NCBI RefSeq assembly: GCF_021083305.1
Contig: NZ_JAJFAY010000001.1
Coordinates: 1,054,001 to 1,118,000, forward strand
Length of the DNA: 64,000 nt
Source of the DNA: Haladaptatus sp. DYF46
GTDB lineage: Archaea > Halobacteriota > Halobacteria > Halobacteriales > Haladaptataceae
Direction: 5' to 3'
Every line of letters begins with the position of its first letter. The first letter of the stretch is position 1. The notes below the pieces were generated by a model. It had not been told where the DNA came from. It did not search any database and worked only from the letters and a program-made list of their open reading frames with translations. The position numbers and the translations under genes are program-made. This document shows positions 8,606-17,321 of the stretch, in pieces.

Positions 8606-9589
8606 ATGGGGGAAAACGACCGGGAGGAAACGGCCGACGGGGGGACACGGACCGTGATGATGGGAGAGGATTCCTACGACATCGAGTCGTGGGAGCCACG
8701 AACGCGGATGGACAGGCTCTCGCTTCGGCTGTACCACATCCTTTCCGAGGCGACCCGCGGCGTCACGCTCCTGCTCGCCCTGACGTTCGTCCTCATCGAA
8801 CTCGGGTTGGTGACGACGACGCTCGCGCGACGCCCGCTTCTCGGGTTGCTCTCGTTCTTCTCCATCGTGCCCGCACTGCTCCTCGCGGCGTACATCTGGC
8901 GTGCCGACCCGACCGAACGCGAACCGATTCCGACGCTCGTCGCCACCTTCCTCCTCGGGGTGGTGTTCGCCACGTTCGCCGCCATAATCAACACCGTCGG
9001 AATGGGCGTGTTGTCCGGCGTCGGCGTGGAAACCCTCGCCATCGTGCCGTTCTTCTTCCTCGTCGTCGGACCGGTCGAGGAGACGGTGAAGTGGCTCGCC
9101 GTTCGGTTTCACGCGTATCGGACGCCGCACTTCCAGACGGCGGTGGACGGTGCCGTCTACGGGGCGATGGCAGGGTTGGGCTTTGCGACCATCGAAAACC
9201 TGACCTACGTCGTCGGGTCGGTCGGAATCCACGGCGGCACCGCCGTCACCGTCTCCGGCGTCGCGGTGACGCGCGCCATCGTCGGCCCGAACCACGTCCT
9301 CTGGGCGGCCATCTCCGGCTACTACCTCGGATTGGCGAAGATCGTCCCCACGAATCGCGGACCGATAATCGTCAAGGGAATCGCCCTCCCGGCGTTACTG
9401 CACGGGTTTTACAACTCGACCGCCGGGTTCGTGACGAACGTCCTCTCCGCGGTCTTCGGCGGCGACGTGTTGCTCTGGTTGCTCGTGTACGTCCTCGTCT
9501 TCTCGGGGTTGGTGGCGACCTACCTGTTCCGGAAGATTCGGCGATCACGGGAGTACTACGAGGACCAAGTGCGGTTGGGATGGCTGTAG
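8606..9589 (+). CDS. PrsW-family intramembrane metalloprotease
   Basis: A 327-residue membrane protein with eight or so hydrophobic segments. GPVEETVKWLAVRFH contains the EExxK motif typical of PrsW, and the later helix motifs FATIENLTYVVGS and ALLHGFYNS supply the expected Glu and His. PrsW proteases cut membrane-bound regulators such as anti-sigma factors in bacteria; the archaeal substrate is unknown. The ATG at 8606 follows the preceding oxidase by 50 bases. The N-terminal 60 residues are soluble and acidic. Confidence 0.85.
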   Translation: MGENDREETADGGTRTVMMGEDSYDIESWEPRTRMDRLSLRLYHILSEATRGVTLLLALTFVLIELGLVTTTLARRPLLGLLSFFSIVPALLLAAYIWRADPTEREPIPTLVATFLLGVVFATFAAIINTVGMGVLSGVGVETLAIVPFFFLVVGPVEETVKWLAVRFHAYRTPHFQTAVDGAVYGAMAGLGFATIENLTYVVGSVGIHGGTAVTVSGVAVTRAIVGPNHVLWAAISGYYLGLAKIVPTNRGPIIVKGIALPALLHGFYNSTAGFVTNVLSAVFGGDVLLWLLVYVLVFSGLVATYLFRKIRRSREYYEDQVRLGWL

Positions 9590-9644
9590 CGGGCGACGTG
9601 TCATCGGCCGCACCGCTCTTTACCGTCATCGTGTTCCATCGTCC

Positions 9645-10718
9645 ATGGTCAGCCTCGGCGGAATGACGGGAACCGGAAAACGGGTCGCCTCGGAATTTTC
9701 GGAGAAGAACGTGACGCTCATGGCGGCGGGTATCGCCTACAACGCGTTCGTCTCACTCGCACCGATACTCCTCTTGCTCCTCATCGTCGTCGGCGTCGTC
9801 GGCGGGGGACTCGAAGACAGAATCCTCGAACTCGCCGGGGGGTCGCTTCCCGGACCCATCGCCGACGTCATCAGACGGGTGTTCCAATCGAATGCGTCCG
9901 CGGGCGGCGCGTCGCTCATCGGACTCGTCGTCCTCGTGTGGGGGTCGCTGAAGATATTCCGCGGTCTCGACACGGCCTTCTCGGAGATTTACGACACCGA
10001 GACCGGGAACTCCTTTCTCGACCAAGTGAAGGACGCGCTCGTCGTTCTCGTCGCACTCACGGTCGCCATCGTCGCAACCGTGGCCGTCAGCGCGGTGTTC
10101 GGCGCGTTCGCGGACACCGTCCCGTACCTCGGTTTCGTCACCCCGTTGGTGCTCGTCGCCGGTCTGGTCCTCGCGTTCTTTCCGATGTACTACGTCTTTC
10201 CGGACGCCGAACTGGAGTGGCGACAGGTCCTGCCGGGAACCGTCTTCGCGGCGGTCGGATGGGCCGCGCTTCAAGCGCTCTTTCAGGTGTATTTAGCGTC
10301 CAAGGGCGATAGCTCCGCCAGCCTGTTCGGCGGCGTCATCGTCGTCGTCACGTGGCTGTACTTCTCGGGGCTCGTCCTCCTGCTCGGTGCGGTCATCAAC
10401 GCCGTCCTCGGCGGGTACTCCGGGGCGGATGAGGAGGCCGAGGATGGGACCGAACGCGAAGCGTCGTTGACCCGCGACGAACTCGCGGTCTACCTCCGTG
10501 ACCTCCGCGAGGGAGTCGCAGGGCGTTACGAGCGGATTCGTCCGGCCGCGCCCGACGACCGGAAGGAATTCACCCGACCGACGGGCCACATCGACGTGAC
10601 CGAGGGGGAGGTTTCCACGGACGACGGGACGGAGCGCTTCGTGACACTCCGCTGGCGCGTCCCCACGGAGGAAGCGGGCGACGATTCCGTCGCGCCGAAA
10701 AGCGACACCTCCTCGTAG
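9645..10718 (+). CDS. YihY/BrkB-family membrane protein
   Basis: A 357-residue protein with six hydrophobic helices followed by a roughly 100-residue acidic cytoplasmic tail. Typical signatures are VTLMAAGIAYNAFVSLAPIL at the start and GTVFAAVGWAALQALFQVYL later. YihY/BrkB proteins were once called ribonuclease BN, but the membrane family has no proven catalytic role; transport has been proposed. The tail (from about residue 265) is poorly conserved in the family. It follows the PrsW gene by 55 bases in the same direction. Confidence 0.85.
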   Translation: MVSLGGMTGTGKRVASEFSEKNVTLMAAGIAYNAFVSLAPILLLLLIVVGVVGGGLEDRILELAGGSLPGPIADVIRRVFQSNASAGGASLIGLVVLVWGSLKIFRGLDTAFSEIYDTETGNSFLDQVKDALVVLVALTVAIVATVAVSAVFGAFADTVPYLGFVTPLVLVAGLVLAFFPMYYVFPDAELEWRQVLPGTVFAAVGWAALQALFQVYLASKGDSSASLFGGVIVVVTWLYFSGLVLLLGAVINAVLGGYSGADEEAEDGTEREASLTRDELAVYLRDLREGVAGRYERIRPAAPDDRKEFTRPTGHIDVTEGEVSTDDGTERFVTLRWRVPTEEAGDDSVAPKSDTSS

Positions 10719-10742
10719 CCGTATTCTCGTAACGAAGCGACG

Positions 10743-10865
10743 TGTGCGACGAGGAACGCGGACTATCGCCATCACTACTCGTTCGAGGTCACGGGGACGT
10801 ACCGCTACTGGTATCAACCACACGAGAAGATGGGGATGGTCGCCGATACAGTCATCGAGAGATAG
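10743..10865 (+). pseudogene. Halocyanin/plastocyanin-like C-terminal remnant
   Basis: In the 309-base gap after the BrkB gene one frame reads ...DYRHHYSFEVTGTYRYWYQ, then PHEKMGMVADTVIER and a TAG stop at 10863-10865. This is the C-terminal copper-binding strand of halocyanins (pattern FE..GTYxYYCxPHxxxGMxGxVxVE). The expected Cys is Tyr here, there is no start codon or signal peptide, and the frame runs back only to the BrkB stop. His and Met ligands are kept. It is best read as a dead fragment of a blue-copper gene. The rest of the gap, up to 11027, shows only short hairpins (arms ACCGTTC and GGCTGG) and AT-rich sequence. Confidence 0.65.
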
Positions 10866-11027
10866 GTCGCGTCGGAGAAACGGGTCGCCGAGAGGAGGAG
10901 CGGACCCGCTTCCCGAAACCATGAACAACGAAACCGTTCGTCCGTGAACGGTCACGATAGGGCTGGTGAACGCCAGCCAGCCTAACTATCAGACCACAGT
11001 ACTATCAAATTTTCTATCAGTGCTTCG

Positions 11028-12587
11028 CTACTGTTGTTGCAGTTCGAACTTCTGCACTTTTCCCGTCGTCGTCCGGGGCAGTTCGTCCACGAACGCGACT
11101 TCGCGCGGGTGTTTGTACGCCGCGAGTCGTTCGAGACAGTACTCCTGAACCTCGTCTTCGGTCACGTCCGCGTCCGGCGTGAGGACGACGAAGGCTTTGA
11201 CCGTCTCGTTCCGTCGCTCGTCCGGGATGCCGACGACGGCGGCGTCCGCGACGGCGGGGTGTTCGAAGAGGAGTTCCTCGACTTCGCGCGGGTAGACGTT
11301 GTAGCCCGCCGTGTTGATCATGTGCTTCTTGCGGTCCACGACGTAAAAGAAACCGTCCTCGTCCCAGTAGCCGATGTCGCCCGTGTGGAACCAGCGCTCC
11401 CCGTCTTTCTCGGTGAACGCCGCCGCCGTCGCGTCCGGGAGGCCCGCGTACCCGGCCATCACGTTCGGTCCGGTGATGACGATTTCGCCGGTTACGTCGT
11501 CCAGTTCGGCGTCGTCCTCGGCGAGGGGTCCCTTCTCCACCGGCGGTAACTCCTCGAAGTCGTCGTCCACGATTTGGGCGCTGACGCCGTCGATGGTCGT
11601 CCCGATACTGCCGACCCGGCGGCCCTTGTCGGGCGTGTTGAAGTGCGTGACGGGACTCGTCTCGGTCAGGCCGTAGCCCTCGTATATCTTCGCGTCGTAC
11701 AGTTCCTCGAACCGTCGGAGCACTTCGATGGGAATGCCGCCGCCGCCCACGCCGGCGAGTCGGATGGACGAGAGGTCGAAGTCCGCGGCGTTCGGTTGGT
11801 TGATGATGTCGTTGTACATCGCGGGGACGCCGTGCATCAGCGTCAGTTCCGCATCCTCGATGAGCGACAGGGCTTGCTGGGCGTCCCACGTCGGGAGCGG
11901 GTAGAAGGCACCGCCGCTGAACAGGGTCCCGTTCATACACACCGTCATCCCGTAGATGTGGAAGAGCGGGAGGACGCCCAGGAGGGAGTCGCCCGAGTCG
12001 ATTCCACCCGGCGCGAGGGCCGCGGACCCGTGCGCGTTCGAGGTGAGGTTGTGGTGGGTCAGTTTCACCCCTTTCGGCGTTCCGGTCGTCCCGCTGGTGT
12101 AGGGTTGGACGGCGAGGTCATCGTCCTCCCGCGGTACGATTTCGCCGTTACCCTCGGCGAGGAAGTCGCCGAAGGACGTCACGCCCTCCGCATCGCTTTC
12201 GCCGACGGAGACGACGTACTCCACGTCCGAATCTTCGCGGACCGCCTCCACGACGGGAACGAGGTCCGGGAGGGTGACGACGACCTTCGCGCCGCTGTCC
12301 GAGAGGAGGTGGCTGATCTCTCGCGTCCGATACTGCGGGTTCATCGGGACCACGACGCCGCCCGCCGCGAGCGTCCCGTGGAACGTCAGGACGAACTCCG
12401 GGACGTTGGGCAGGTAGACCGCGACCCTGTCGTCCTCGCCGATACCGCGTTCCTCCAACCCGGCAGCGAAACCGCTGACCTGCTCCCAAAGGTCGTCGTA
12501 CGTCAGCGTCCGCGCCTCGGTGACGATGGCCGGGGCGTCTGTGTAGTCGGAAACCGTGTCCGCAACCGACTCGGTAAGATTTACCAT
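11028..12587 (-). CDS. AMP-dependent acyl-CoA synthetase / ligase
   Basis: A 519-residue adenylate-forming enzyme, probably a long- or medium-chain fatty acid:CoA ligase. YTSGTTGTPKGVKLTH is the ATP-binding P-loop, YEGYGLTETSPVTHFN the A5 core, WFHTGDIGYWDEDGFFYVVD the A7-A8 hinge, and RTTTGKVQKF carries the catalytic lysine close to the C-terminus. It activates a carboxylic acid to acyl-AMP and then acyl-CoA in the cytoplasm. The chain-length preference is not readable. Transcription runs leftward toward the halocyanin remnant. Confidence 0.88.
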   Translation of the reverse strand: MVNLTESVADTVSDYTDAPAIVTEARTLTYDDLWEQVSGFAAGLEERGIGEDDRVAVYLPNVPEFVLTFHGTLAAGGVVVPMNPQYRTREISHLLSDSGAKVVVTLPDLVPVVEAVREDSDVEYVVSVGESDAEGVTSFGDFLAEGNGEIVPREDDDLAVQPYTSGTTGTPKGVKLTHHNLTSNAHGSAALAPGGIDSGDSLLGVLPLFHIYGMTVCMNGTLFSGGAFYPLPTWDAQQALSLIEDAELTLMHGVPAMYNDIINQPNAADFDLSSIRLAGVGGGGIPIEVLRRFEELYDAKIYEGYGLTETSPVTHFNTPDKGRRVGSIGTTIDGVSAQIVDDDFEELPPVEKGPLAEDDAELDDVTGEIVITGPNVMAGYAGLPDATAAAFTEKDGERWFHTGDIGYWDEDGFFYVVDRKKHMINTAGYNVYPREVEELLFEHPAVADAAVVGIPDERRNETVKAFVVLTPDADVTEDEVQEYCLERLAAYKHPREVAFVDELPRTTTGKVQKFELQQQ

Positions 12588-12737
12588 GTCTAGGTATAAC
12601 GTGGACCCTCATTATAAAACATCATTGGAAAATCCTGTTCTATGGATTGCCTTTTTCTCTTTTATGTGTCTTTCGGTGGTTCCTACTCACCGACTATCTT
12701 GCACGCAGTTCTTGATAGATGGATACAATAACCGTCC

Positions 12738-13631
12738 ATGCAACGACGCGCTGTCGCAGTGTACTCCACGTTTTTCCTGTTAGTCGCGACGGGAGCGTTC
12801 GTCGCGCTCTCGACGACACCACAACCGGTGGCGACGATGGAACAGCCAGACCGGACGGTTTCCACCGGGGACGCGTTCTCCTTCGGGGACCGACGGTACA
12901 ACGTTACCGACGTCAGTGCGACGATAAAGGACGGAAAACTCGTCCGCTCCGCGAGCGCTCGATGGACGAACGAGTCGGCGACGTACACCGAAACGTGGGA
13001 GAACAACTCGACGGTTTCCCGCCGAAACATCACGTATCGCGTGCTGATTCCGAACGAGTCGAACGTCGCGCAAGCGACGCTCCGGGAGGTCCGGAACCTG
13101 AGCAATGGGACGAAGACGGTGACGCGGGACAACGTGACCTACGTCGTCACGAACGGAAGTTCCGGTAACAAGACGCTCGTCCCGGAAGACGAGTACAAAC
13201 GCGAGCAGTTCGGAACGCCACGGACCGTACGGTTGTCGGGCGGAGAGACGCTCGAATACGCCAACAACAGCACAACCGTGGCGAACATCAGCGAGTCCGG
13301 CGTCGAAATCGAGTGGACGGCACCCCGAACGACCAGCGTCCAACTCGGAACGACGAGTGCCCTCACGACGACACTCATCCGTGGCGGAACCCCACGAGAG
13401 ATGCACTTTCCCGCCGGAACGACGGTGACGCTCGACGGCGAGGAGTACGCCGTCCACTACCCGAACAACAGTTCTGTGGAACTGTCGAGCGACGTCGAGG
13501 CGTATCAGTCCCAAATCGACACCGTGAAGCACCAAAACAAGCGTCTCGCGGGGTTCTGGGGGGTGTTCATCCTGAGCCTACTCGCGGCAACTCTCCTCGC
13601 GATGCTCGGCTACCTCCCGTCCAAAGGGTAG
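12738..13631 (+). CDS. Membrane-anchored extracellular protein, hypothetical
   Basis: A 297-residue protein with an N-terminal hydrophobic helix (VYSTFFLLVATGAFVALS), a roughly 240-residue outside domain and a C-terminal helix (GVFILSLLAATLLAMLGYL). The outer domain is Thr/Asn-rich and carries more than ten N-x-S/T sequons, as expected for a glycosylated haloarchaeal surface protein. No enzyme motif was recognised. The ATG at 12738 puts the hydrophobic segment right at the start. The 150 bases upstream are AT-rich. Confidence 0.7.
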   Translation: MQRRAVAVYSTFFLLVATGAFVALSTTPQPVATMEQPDRTVSTGDAFSFGDRRYNVTDVSATIKDGKLVRSASARWTNESATYTETWENNSTVSRRNITYRVLIPNESNVAQATLREVRNLSNGTKTVTRDNVTYVVTNGSSGNKTLVPEDEYKREQFGTPRTVRLSGGETLEYANNSTTVANISESGVEIEWTAPRTTSVQLGTTSALTTTLIRGGTPREMHFPAGTTVTLDGEEYAVHYPNNSSVELSSDVEAYQSQIDTVKHQNKRLAGFWGVFILSLLAATLLAMLGYLPSKG

Positions 13632-13694
13632 TCGAGGGTTCGAACCACACAGAGTGGGTTCGACGGTTAAGTGAACGCACCCCATCCGTCCGGT

Positions 13695-15089
13695 ATGTAC
13701 GTTCACTGGCACCGCCGCGACCTCCGGGTCGAAGACAACCGGGCGCTCTCGTCGAGCGACCCCGTGCTTCCGGTGTTCGTCTTCGACGAGGAAGTCCTCT
13801 TCCACGCGGCCCCGCCTCGCGTGTCGTTCATGCTGTCCGCGCTCGACTCCCTCCGTGACGAGTATCGGGAACGCGGTGGCAATCTCCTGTTCCTCCGGGG
13901 CGACCCGCGCGAGGAGATACCCCGAATCGCGACGCGGTGTGACGCGGAGTGCGTGGTCTGGAACCGGGATTACTCCGGGTTGGCGAAGGCACGCGACGCC
14001 GACGTTCGGGACGTGCTGGCGGATGCGGGCATCGAACGACGGGCGTACCACGACGCGCTGTTACACACGCCGGGGACCATCACGACGAATCAGGGCGACT
14101 ACTACTCCGTCTACACCTACTTCTGGAAGAAGTGGCGCGACCGGGAGAAGGACGCGCCGTTCGACGCGCCCGACGAAATCGTCGTTCCGGACGAAGTCGC
14201 GGAGGACGGAATCGAAATTCCGACGCTCGCCGACCTCGGGTTCGAGGAACCGGAAGGGACGATTCCGCCCGCCGGGACCGAGGCGGCCCGCGACCTGCTC
14301 TCGAAATTCTGCGAGCGCGACGCGTATCGATACGACGAGGCGCGCGATTACCCCGCCCGCGAAGCGACGTCCCGGCTTTCGCCGCATCTGAAGTTCGGCA
14401 CCGTCGGTATCCGGGACGTGTGGAAGACGACCGAGCGGGCGAAAAACGACGCGGGGAACGAGGACGAGGCCGAATCCGTCGAGGAGTTTCAGGGTCAACT
14501 CGCGTGGCGGGAGTTCTACGCGCACGTCCTCGACGACGATCCATCCGTGGTCGTGGAGAACTACAAGGATTACCGGTACGATATCGCGTGGCGCGACGAC
14601 CCCGACGGCGTGCAGGCGTGGAAGGACGGCGAAACTGGCTATCCCATCGTGGACGCCGGGATGCGCCAACTCCGCGAGGAGGCGTGGGTGCACAACCGCG
14701 TTCGCATGATAGTCGCCTCCTTCCTGACGAAGGACCTGCTCGTGGACTGGCGCGAGGGCTACGACTGGTATCGGCGGAAACTCGTGGATCACGACACCGC
14801 GAACGACAACGGCGGATGGCAGTGGGCGGGGTCCACTGGCACGGACGCCCAACCGTACTTCCGCATCTTCAACCCCATGACGCAGGGCGAACGCTTCGAT
14901 TCCGATGCCGAGTACATCAAACGGTTCGTCCCCGAACTGTCGGACGTTCCCCCGGAGAAGGTTCACGAGTGGACCGAACTCGACCCGGACGAACGCGAGG
15001 ACCTCGCACCCGAGTATCCCGCCCCTATCGTGGACCATTCGGAACGCCGCGAGATGGCCATCACGATGTTCGAGAACGCAAGAGGGTAA
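13695..15089 (+). CDS. phr: Deoxyribodipyrimidine photolyase
   Basis: A 464-residue class I cyclobutane pyrimidine dimer photolyase. MYVHWHRRDLRVEDNRAL opens the antenna domain; ATSRLSPHLKFG, QLAWREFYAHVL, DAGMRQLREEAWVHNRVRMI and NDNGGWQWAGSTGTDAQPYF are the FAD-domain blocks. It repairs UV dimers using blue light. The ATG at 13695 gives the usual family N-terminus; an in-frame GTG at 13671 would add only eight residues. A perfect hairpin follows the stop. It fits the sun-exposed life of haloarchaea. Confidence 0.93.
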   Translation: MYVHWHRRDLRVEDNRALSSSDPVLPVFVFDEEVLFHAAPPRVSFMLSALDSLRDEYRERGGNLLFLRGDPREEIPRIATRCDAECVVWNRDYSGLAKARDADVRDVLADAGIERRAYHDALLHTPGTITTNQGDYYSVYTYFWKKWRDREKDAPFDAPDEIVVPDEVAEDGIEIPTLADLGFEEPEGTIPPAGTEAARDLLSKFCERDAYRYDEARDYPAREATSRLSPHLKFGTVGIRDVWKTTERAKNDAGNEDEAESVEEFQGQLAWREFYAHVLDDDPSVVVENYKDYRYDIAWRDDPDGVQAWKDGETGYPIVDAGMRQLREEAWVHNRVRMIVASFLTKDLLVDWREGYDWYRRKLVDHDTANDNGGWQWAGSTGTDAQPYFRIFNPMTQGERFDSDAEYIKRFVPELSDVPPEKVHEWTELDPDEREDLAPEYPAPIVDHSERREMAITMFENARG

Positions 15090-15097
15090 ACGGGAAG

Positions 15098-15118
15098 CGG
15101 AACTTCACGGAAGTTCCG
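15098..15118 (+). terminator. Hairpin after the photolyase gene
   Basis: A perfect 9-bp inverted repeat (arms CGGAACTTC and GAAGTTCCG, loop ACG) begins 9 bases after the photolyase stop. A T-run (CCTTTTTG) follows about 30 bases later. It may mark the transcript end or stabilise the mRNA; archaeal terminators are mostly T-rich tracts, so the role is uncertain. Confidence 0.45.
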
Positions 15119-15430
15119 TTCACAACCGTCGGTATCGTCGGTAGTCCTTTTTGAACGGAGATGGATCGGCGTCGTTCATCGTCGTCGGCCGAAGCAACCG
15201 TCGATTGTGGAACCGTTGTCGTCGTTATCGGGGATGGCCCGTTTCCGTGGACCGAATCAGTAACTCTCGTAACCGTCGTGGTAATGGAGAGAACGGCGAG
15301 TAGCGGCCATCTTCTCCCGGTCAACGGTGGCGGGGATTGAAATAGAGATTTCTCGATGGGGGAAGACAGCGGTGTGCTCCTTCCCTACGACGAGATGAAC
15401 GGGAATGGGGCCACACCCGTGGAGACACTC
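15119..15430. other. Gene-free stretch upstream of a secreted protein gene
   Basis: About 310 bases without a convincing gene. Open frames here on both strands are short and biased toward Arg/Thr/Ser. The only structure seen is a small inverted repeat (GAAAT, AGAG, ATTTC near 15340) that could overlap the promoter of the secreted-protein gene at 15431. Confidence 0.4.
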
Positions 15431-15787
15431 ATGAGAAAGACACTCAAGATACTGCTCGCGATGACGGTCGTCGGAAGTCTGTTCGCGCTCGGATTCGCCG
15501 GAAACGCGGCGGCGTACGCCGAGGACAATCAAGTACAGATAAACGGACAAGCGGCGGTCTCGGACGTGCATCAAGATCAGGCCGTCCTGCAGGGGAACTA
15601 CAACGAACAGGACGACAACGTCGCCATCTCGGGCGCTCTCAACGCGAACTTCCGTGACAGCGCGGACGGCAGCGGTGCCGAATCCGGCAACGCCGTTGCG
15701 ATTCAGGCCAGCGCTCAGAGCAACGACAACGCACAGGTCGCGTACTCGAACGCTCAGAACGTCAACTGGCAGAGCCAGGACGACTGA
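15431..15787 (+). CDS. Small secreted Q/N-rich protein
   Basis: A 118-residue protein. MRKTLKILLAMTVVGSLFAL with a following AGNAAAYA is a classical Sec signal peptide with an AxA-type cleavage site. The mature part of about 85 residues has no Cys and is rich in Gln, Asn, Ala and Asp. Loosely repeated segments (QVQINGQAAV, QDQAVLQGNYNEQDDNVAIS, ESGNAVAIQASAQSNDNAQV) recall curlin-type strand repeats with spaced Q and N. The ATG at 15431 places the signal peptide at the N-terminus. Function unknown; an extracellular fibre or surface component is possible. Confidence 0.7.
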   Translation: MRKTLKILLAMTVVGSLFALGFAGNAAAYAEDNQVQINGQAAVSDVHQDQAVLQGNYNEQDDNVAISGALNANFRDSADGSGAESGNAVAIQASAQSNDNAQVAYSNAQNVNWQSQDD

Positions 15788-15943
15788 TCGGAATCGCCGA
15801 TTCATTCGGTCTACCTGACGACACCTATTTTTCGAGGACGTGTTCCATGTCGGTTCGTGCGAAGACGAGCGACGGTCACACGCATAGACGCTTCGCCTCA
15901 ACATTTAACACGACGACCGTTGACCACCTTTCGGGGGTTACCA

Positions 15944-16543
15944 ATGGCAACCTACGAACTACCGGAACTACCGTATAGCTACGACGCACTGGAGCCGAGT
16001 ATCGACGCACACATCATGGAACTGCACCACGACAAACACCATCAGGGCTACGTCAACGGTGCGAACGCGGCGCTCGATACGCTCGAAGAGATGCGCGAGA
16101 ACGACGAATGGGGCGACGTCAAGGGCGTCGAACGCAACCTCGCGTTCAACCTCGCCGGACACATCAACCACTCCGTCTTCTGGGAGAACATGTCCCCGGA
16201 CGGGGGCGGGGAACCCGGCGGCGACCTCGCCGACGCGCTCGACGCCCAGTTCGGGTCGTTCGAGGAGTTCAAGACGCACTTCTCGGAGGCCGCGAAGGGC
16301 GTCGAAGGCTCGGGATGGGGGATGTTGCTCTACGACCACGTCGCCGACATTCCCATCGTGAGCATGGCCGAGAACCACCAGAACCAGTATCCGTCCGCGA
16401 CCCCGTTACTCGTTCTGGACGTATGGGAACACGCGTACTACCTCCAGTACGAGAACAACCGCGGCGAGTACGTGGACAACTTCTGGGACGTCGTCAACTG
16501 GGACGACGTGGAAGAACGCTACGACGAAGCGAGCGGGATGTAA
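15944..16543 (+). CDS. Superoxide dismutase (Fe/Mn family), divergent copy
   Basis: A 199-residue Fe/Mn superoxide dismutase. Metal ligands are visible in LHHDKHHQGYVNG (first His), GHINHSVFWENM (second His) and LVLDVWEHAYYLQY (Asp and His). The stretch AENHQNQYPSATPLLVLD and the end NNRGEYVDNFWDVVNWDDV resemble the Sulfolobus-type enzyme more than the standard haloarchaeal MnSOD that follows at 16659. It converts superoxide to oxygen and hydrogen peroxide in the cytoplasm. The ATG at 15944 is preferred over an Arg-rich upstream extension; a TATA-like TTTAACA lies at 15904-15910. Confidence 0.9.
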   Translation: MATYELPELPYSYDALEPSIDAHIMELHHDKHHQGYVNGANAALDTLEEMRENDEWGDVKGVERNLAFNLAGHINHSVFWENMSPDGGGEPGGDLADALDAQFGSFEEFKTHFSEAAKGVEGSGWGMLLYDHVADIPIVSMAENHQNQYPSATPLLVLDVWEHAYYLQYENNRGEYVDNFWDVVNWDDVEERYDEASGM

Positions 16544-16592
16544 CGAGAGGCCGTCCGAAATCGGAATATTTTGCCGTCGTATCGTGCCGTAT

Positions 16593-16602
16593 GTTAGCTA
16601 AC
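16593..16602. promoter_or_regulatory. Palindrome upstream of the second SOD promoter
   Basis: GTTAGCTAAC, a perfect 10-base palindrome, lies 11 bases upstream of the TATA-like GTTTAAC (about 16614-16620) that precedes the second SOD gene. The spacing, next to the BRE, suits an operator. The core resembles half of a DtxR/SirR-type metal regulator site; that is inference only. Confidence 0.4.
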
Positions 16603-16658
16603 TTCTCCTCAAGGTTTAACAGCCAAGGGGAGATATAGTTAGTGGAGGTAATACATAT

Positions 16659-17270
16659 ATGGCAGAAAAATCGAACGCGGAACTACCACCGCTCCCGTAC
16701 GACTACGACGCGCTGGAACCGCACATCTCCGAGCAGGTCCTCACGTGGCACCACGACACGCACCATCAGGGCTACGTAAACGGCCTCAACAGTGCCGAAG
16801 AGACCCTCGCGGAGAACCGCGAGTCCGGCGACTACTCCGGCACGGCGGGTGCGCTGGGTAACGTGACCCACAACGGCTGTGGTCACTACCTCCACACCCT
16901 CTTCTGGGAGAACATGGACCCGAACGGCGGCGGCGAACCCGAGGGAGAACTCGCCGACCGCATCGAGGAAGACTTCGGTTCCTACGAGGGCTGGAAGGGC
17001 GAGTTCGAGGCCGCCGCGAGCGCCGCGGGTGGCTGGGCACTCCTCGTCTACGACCCGGTGGCCAAACAGCTACGCAACGTCAAAGTCGACAAGCACGACC
17101 AGGGCGCACTCTGGGGTAGCCACCCGATTCTCGCGGTGGACGTGTGGGAGCACTCCTACTACTACGACTACGGGCCGGACCGCGGTGACTTCGTGGAGAA
17201 CGTCTTCGAAGTCATCGACTGGGACAACGTCGCAGAACAGTACGACAACGTCGTATCGCGGTTCGAATAA
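16659..17270 (+). CDS. sod: Superoxide dismutase (Mn), haloarchaeal type
   Basis: A 203-residue manganese superoxide dismutase of the typical haloarchaeal kind: LPPLPYDYDALEPHISEQVL, VTHNGCGHYLHTLFWENM and HPILAVDVWEHSYYYDYGPD. Ligands are His (WHHDTHH), His (LHTLFW), Asp and His (DVWEH). A strong Shine-Dalgarno GGAGGT at 16644-16649 lies nine bases before the ATG. It removes superoxide in the cytoplasm. It is a close neighbour of, but clearly different from, the SOD gene just upstream, so the pair is not a recent duplication. Confidence 0.95.
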   Translation: MAEKSNAELPPLPYDYDALEPHISEQVLTWHHDTHHQGYVNGLNSAEETLAENRESGDYSGTAGALGNVTHNGCGHYLHTLFWENMDPNGGGEPEGELADRIEEDFGSYEGWKGEFEAAASAAGGWALLVYDPVAKQLRNVKVDKHDQGALWGSHPILAVDVWEHSYYYDYGPDRGDFVENVFEVIDWDNVAEQYDNVVSRFE

Positions 17271-17321
17271 GCCCGAACGCACCGATTTTCTTTCGAATAG
17301 TCGATCTCCGAACAGCGGGTG

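Noticed and set aside
15061..15324. Minus-strand frame resembling a signal peptide protein
   Set aside because: It overlaps the photolyase end, has a Thr/Val low-complexity body and no conserved feature.
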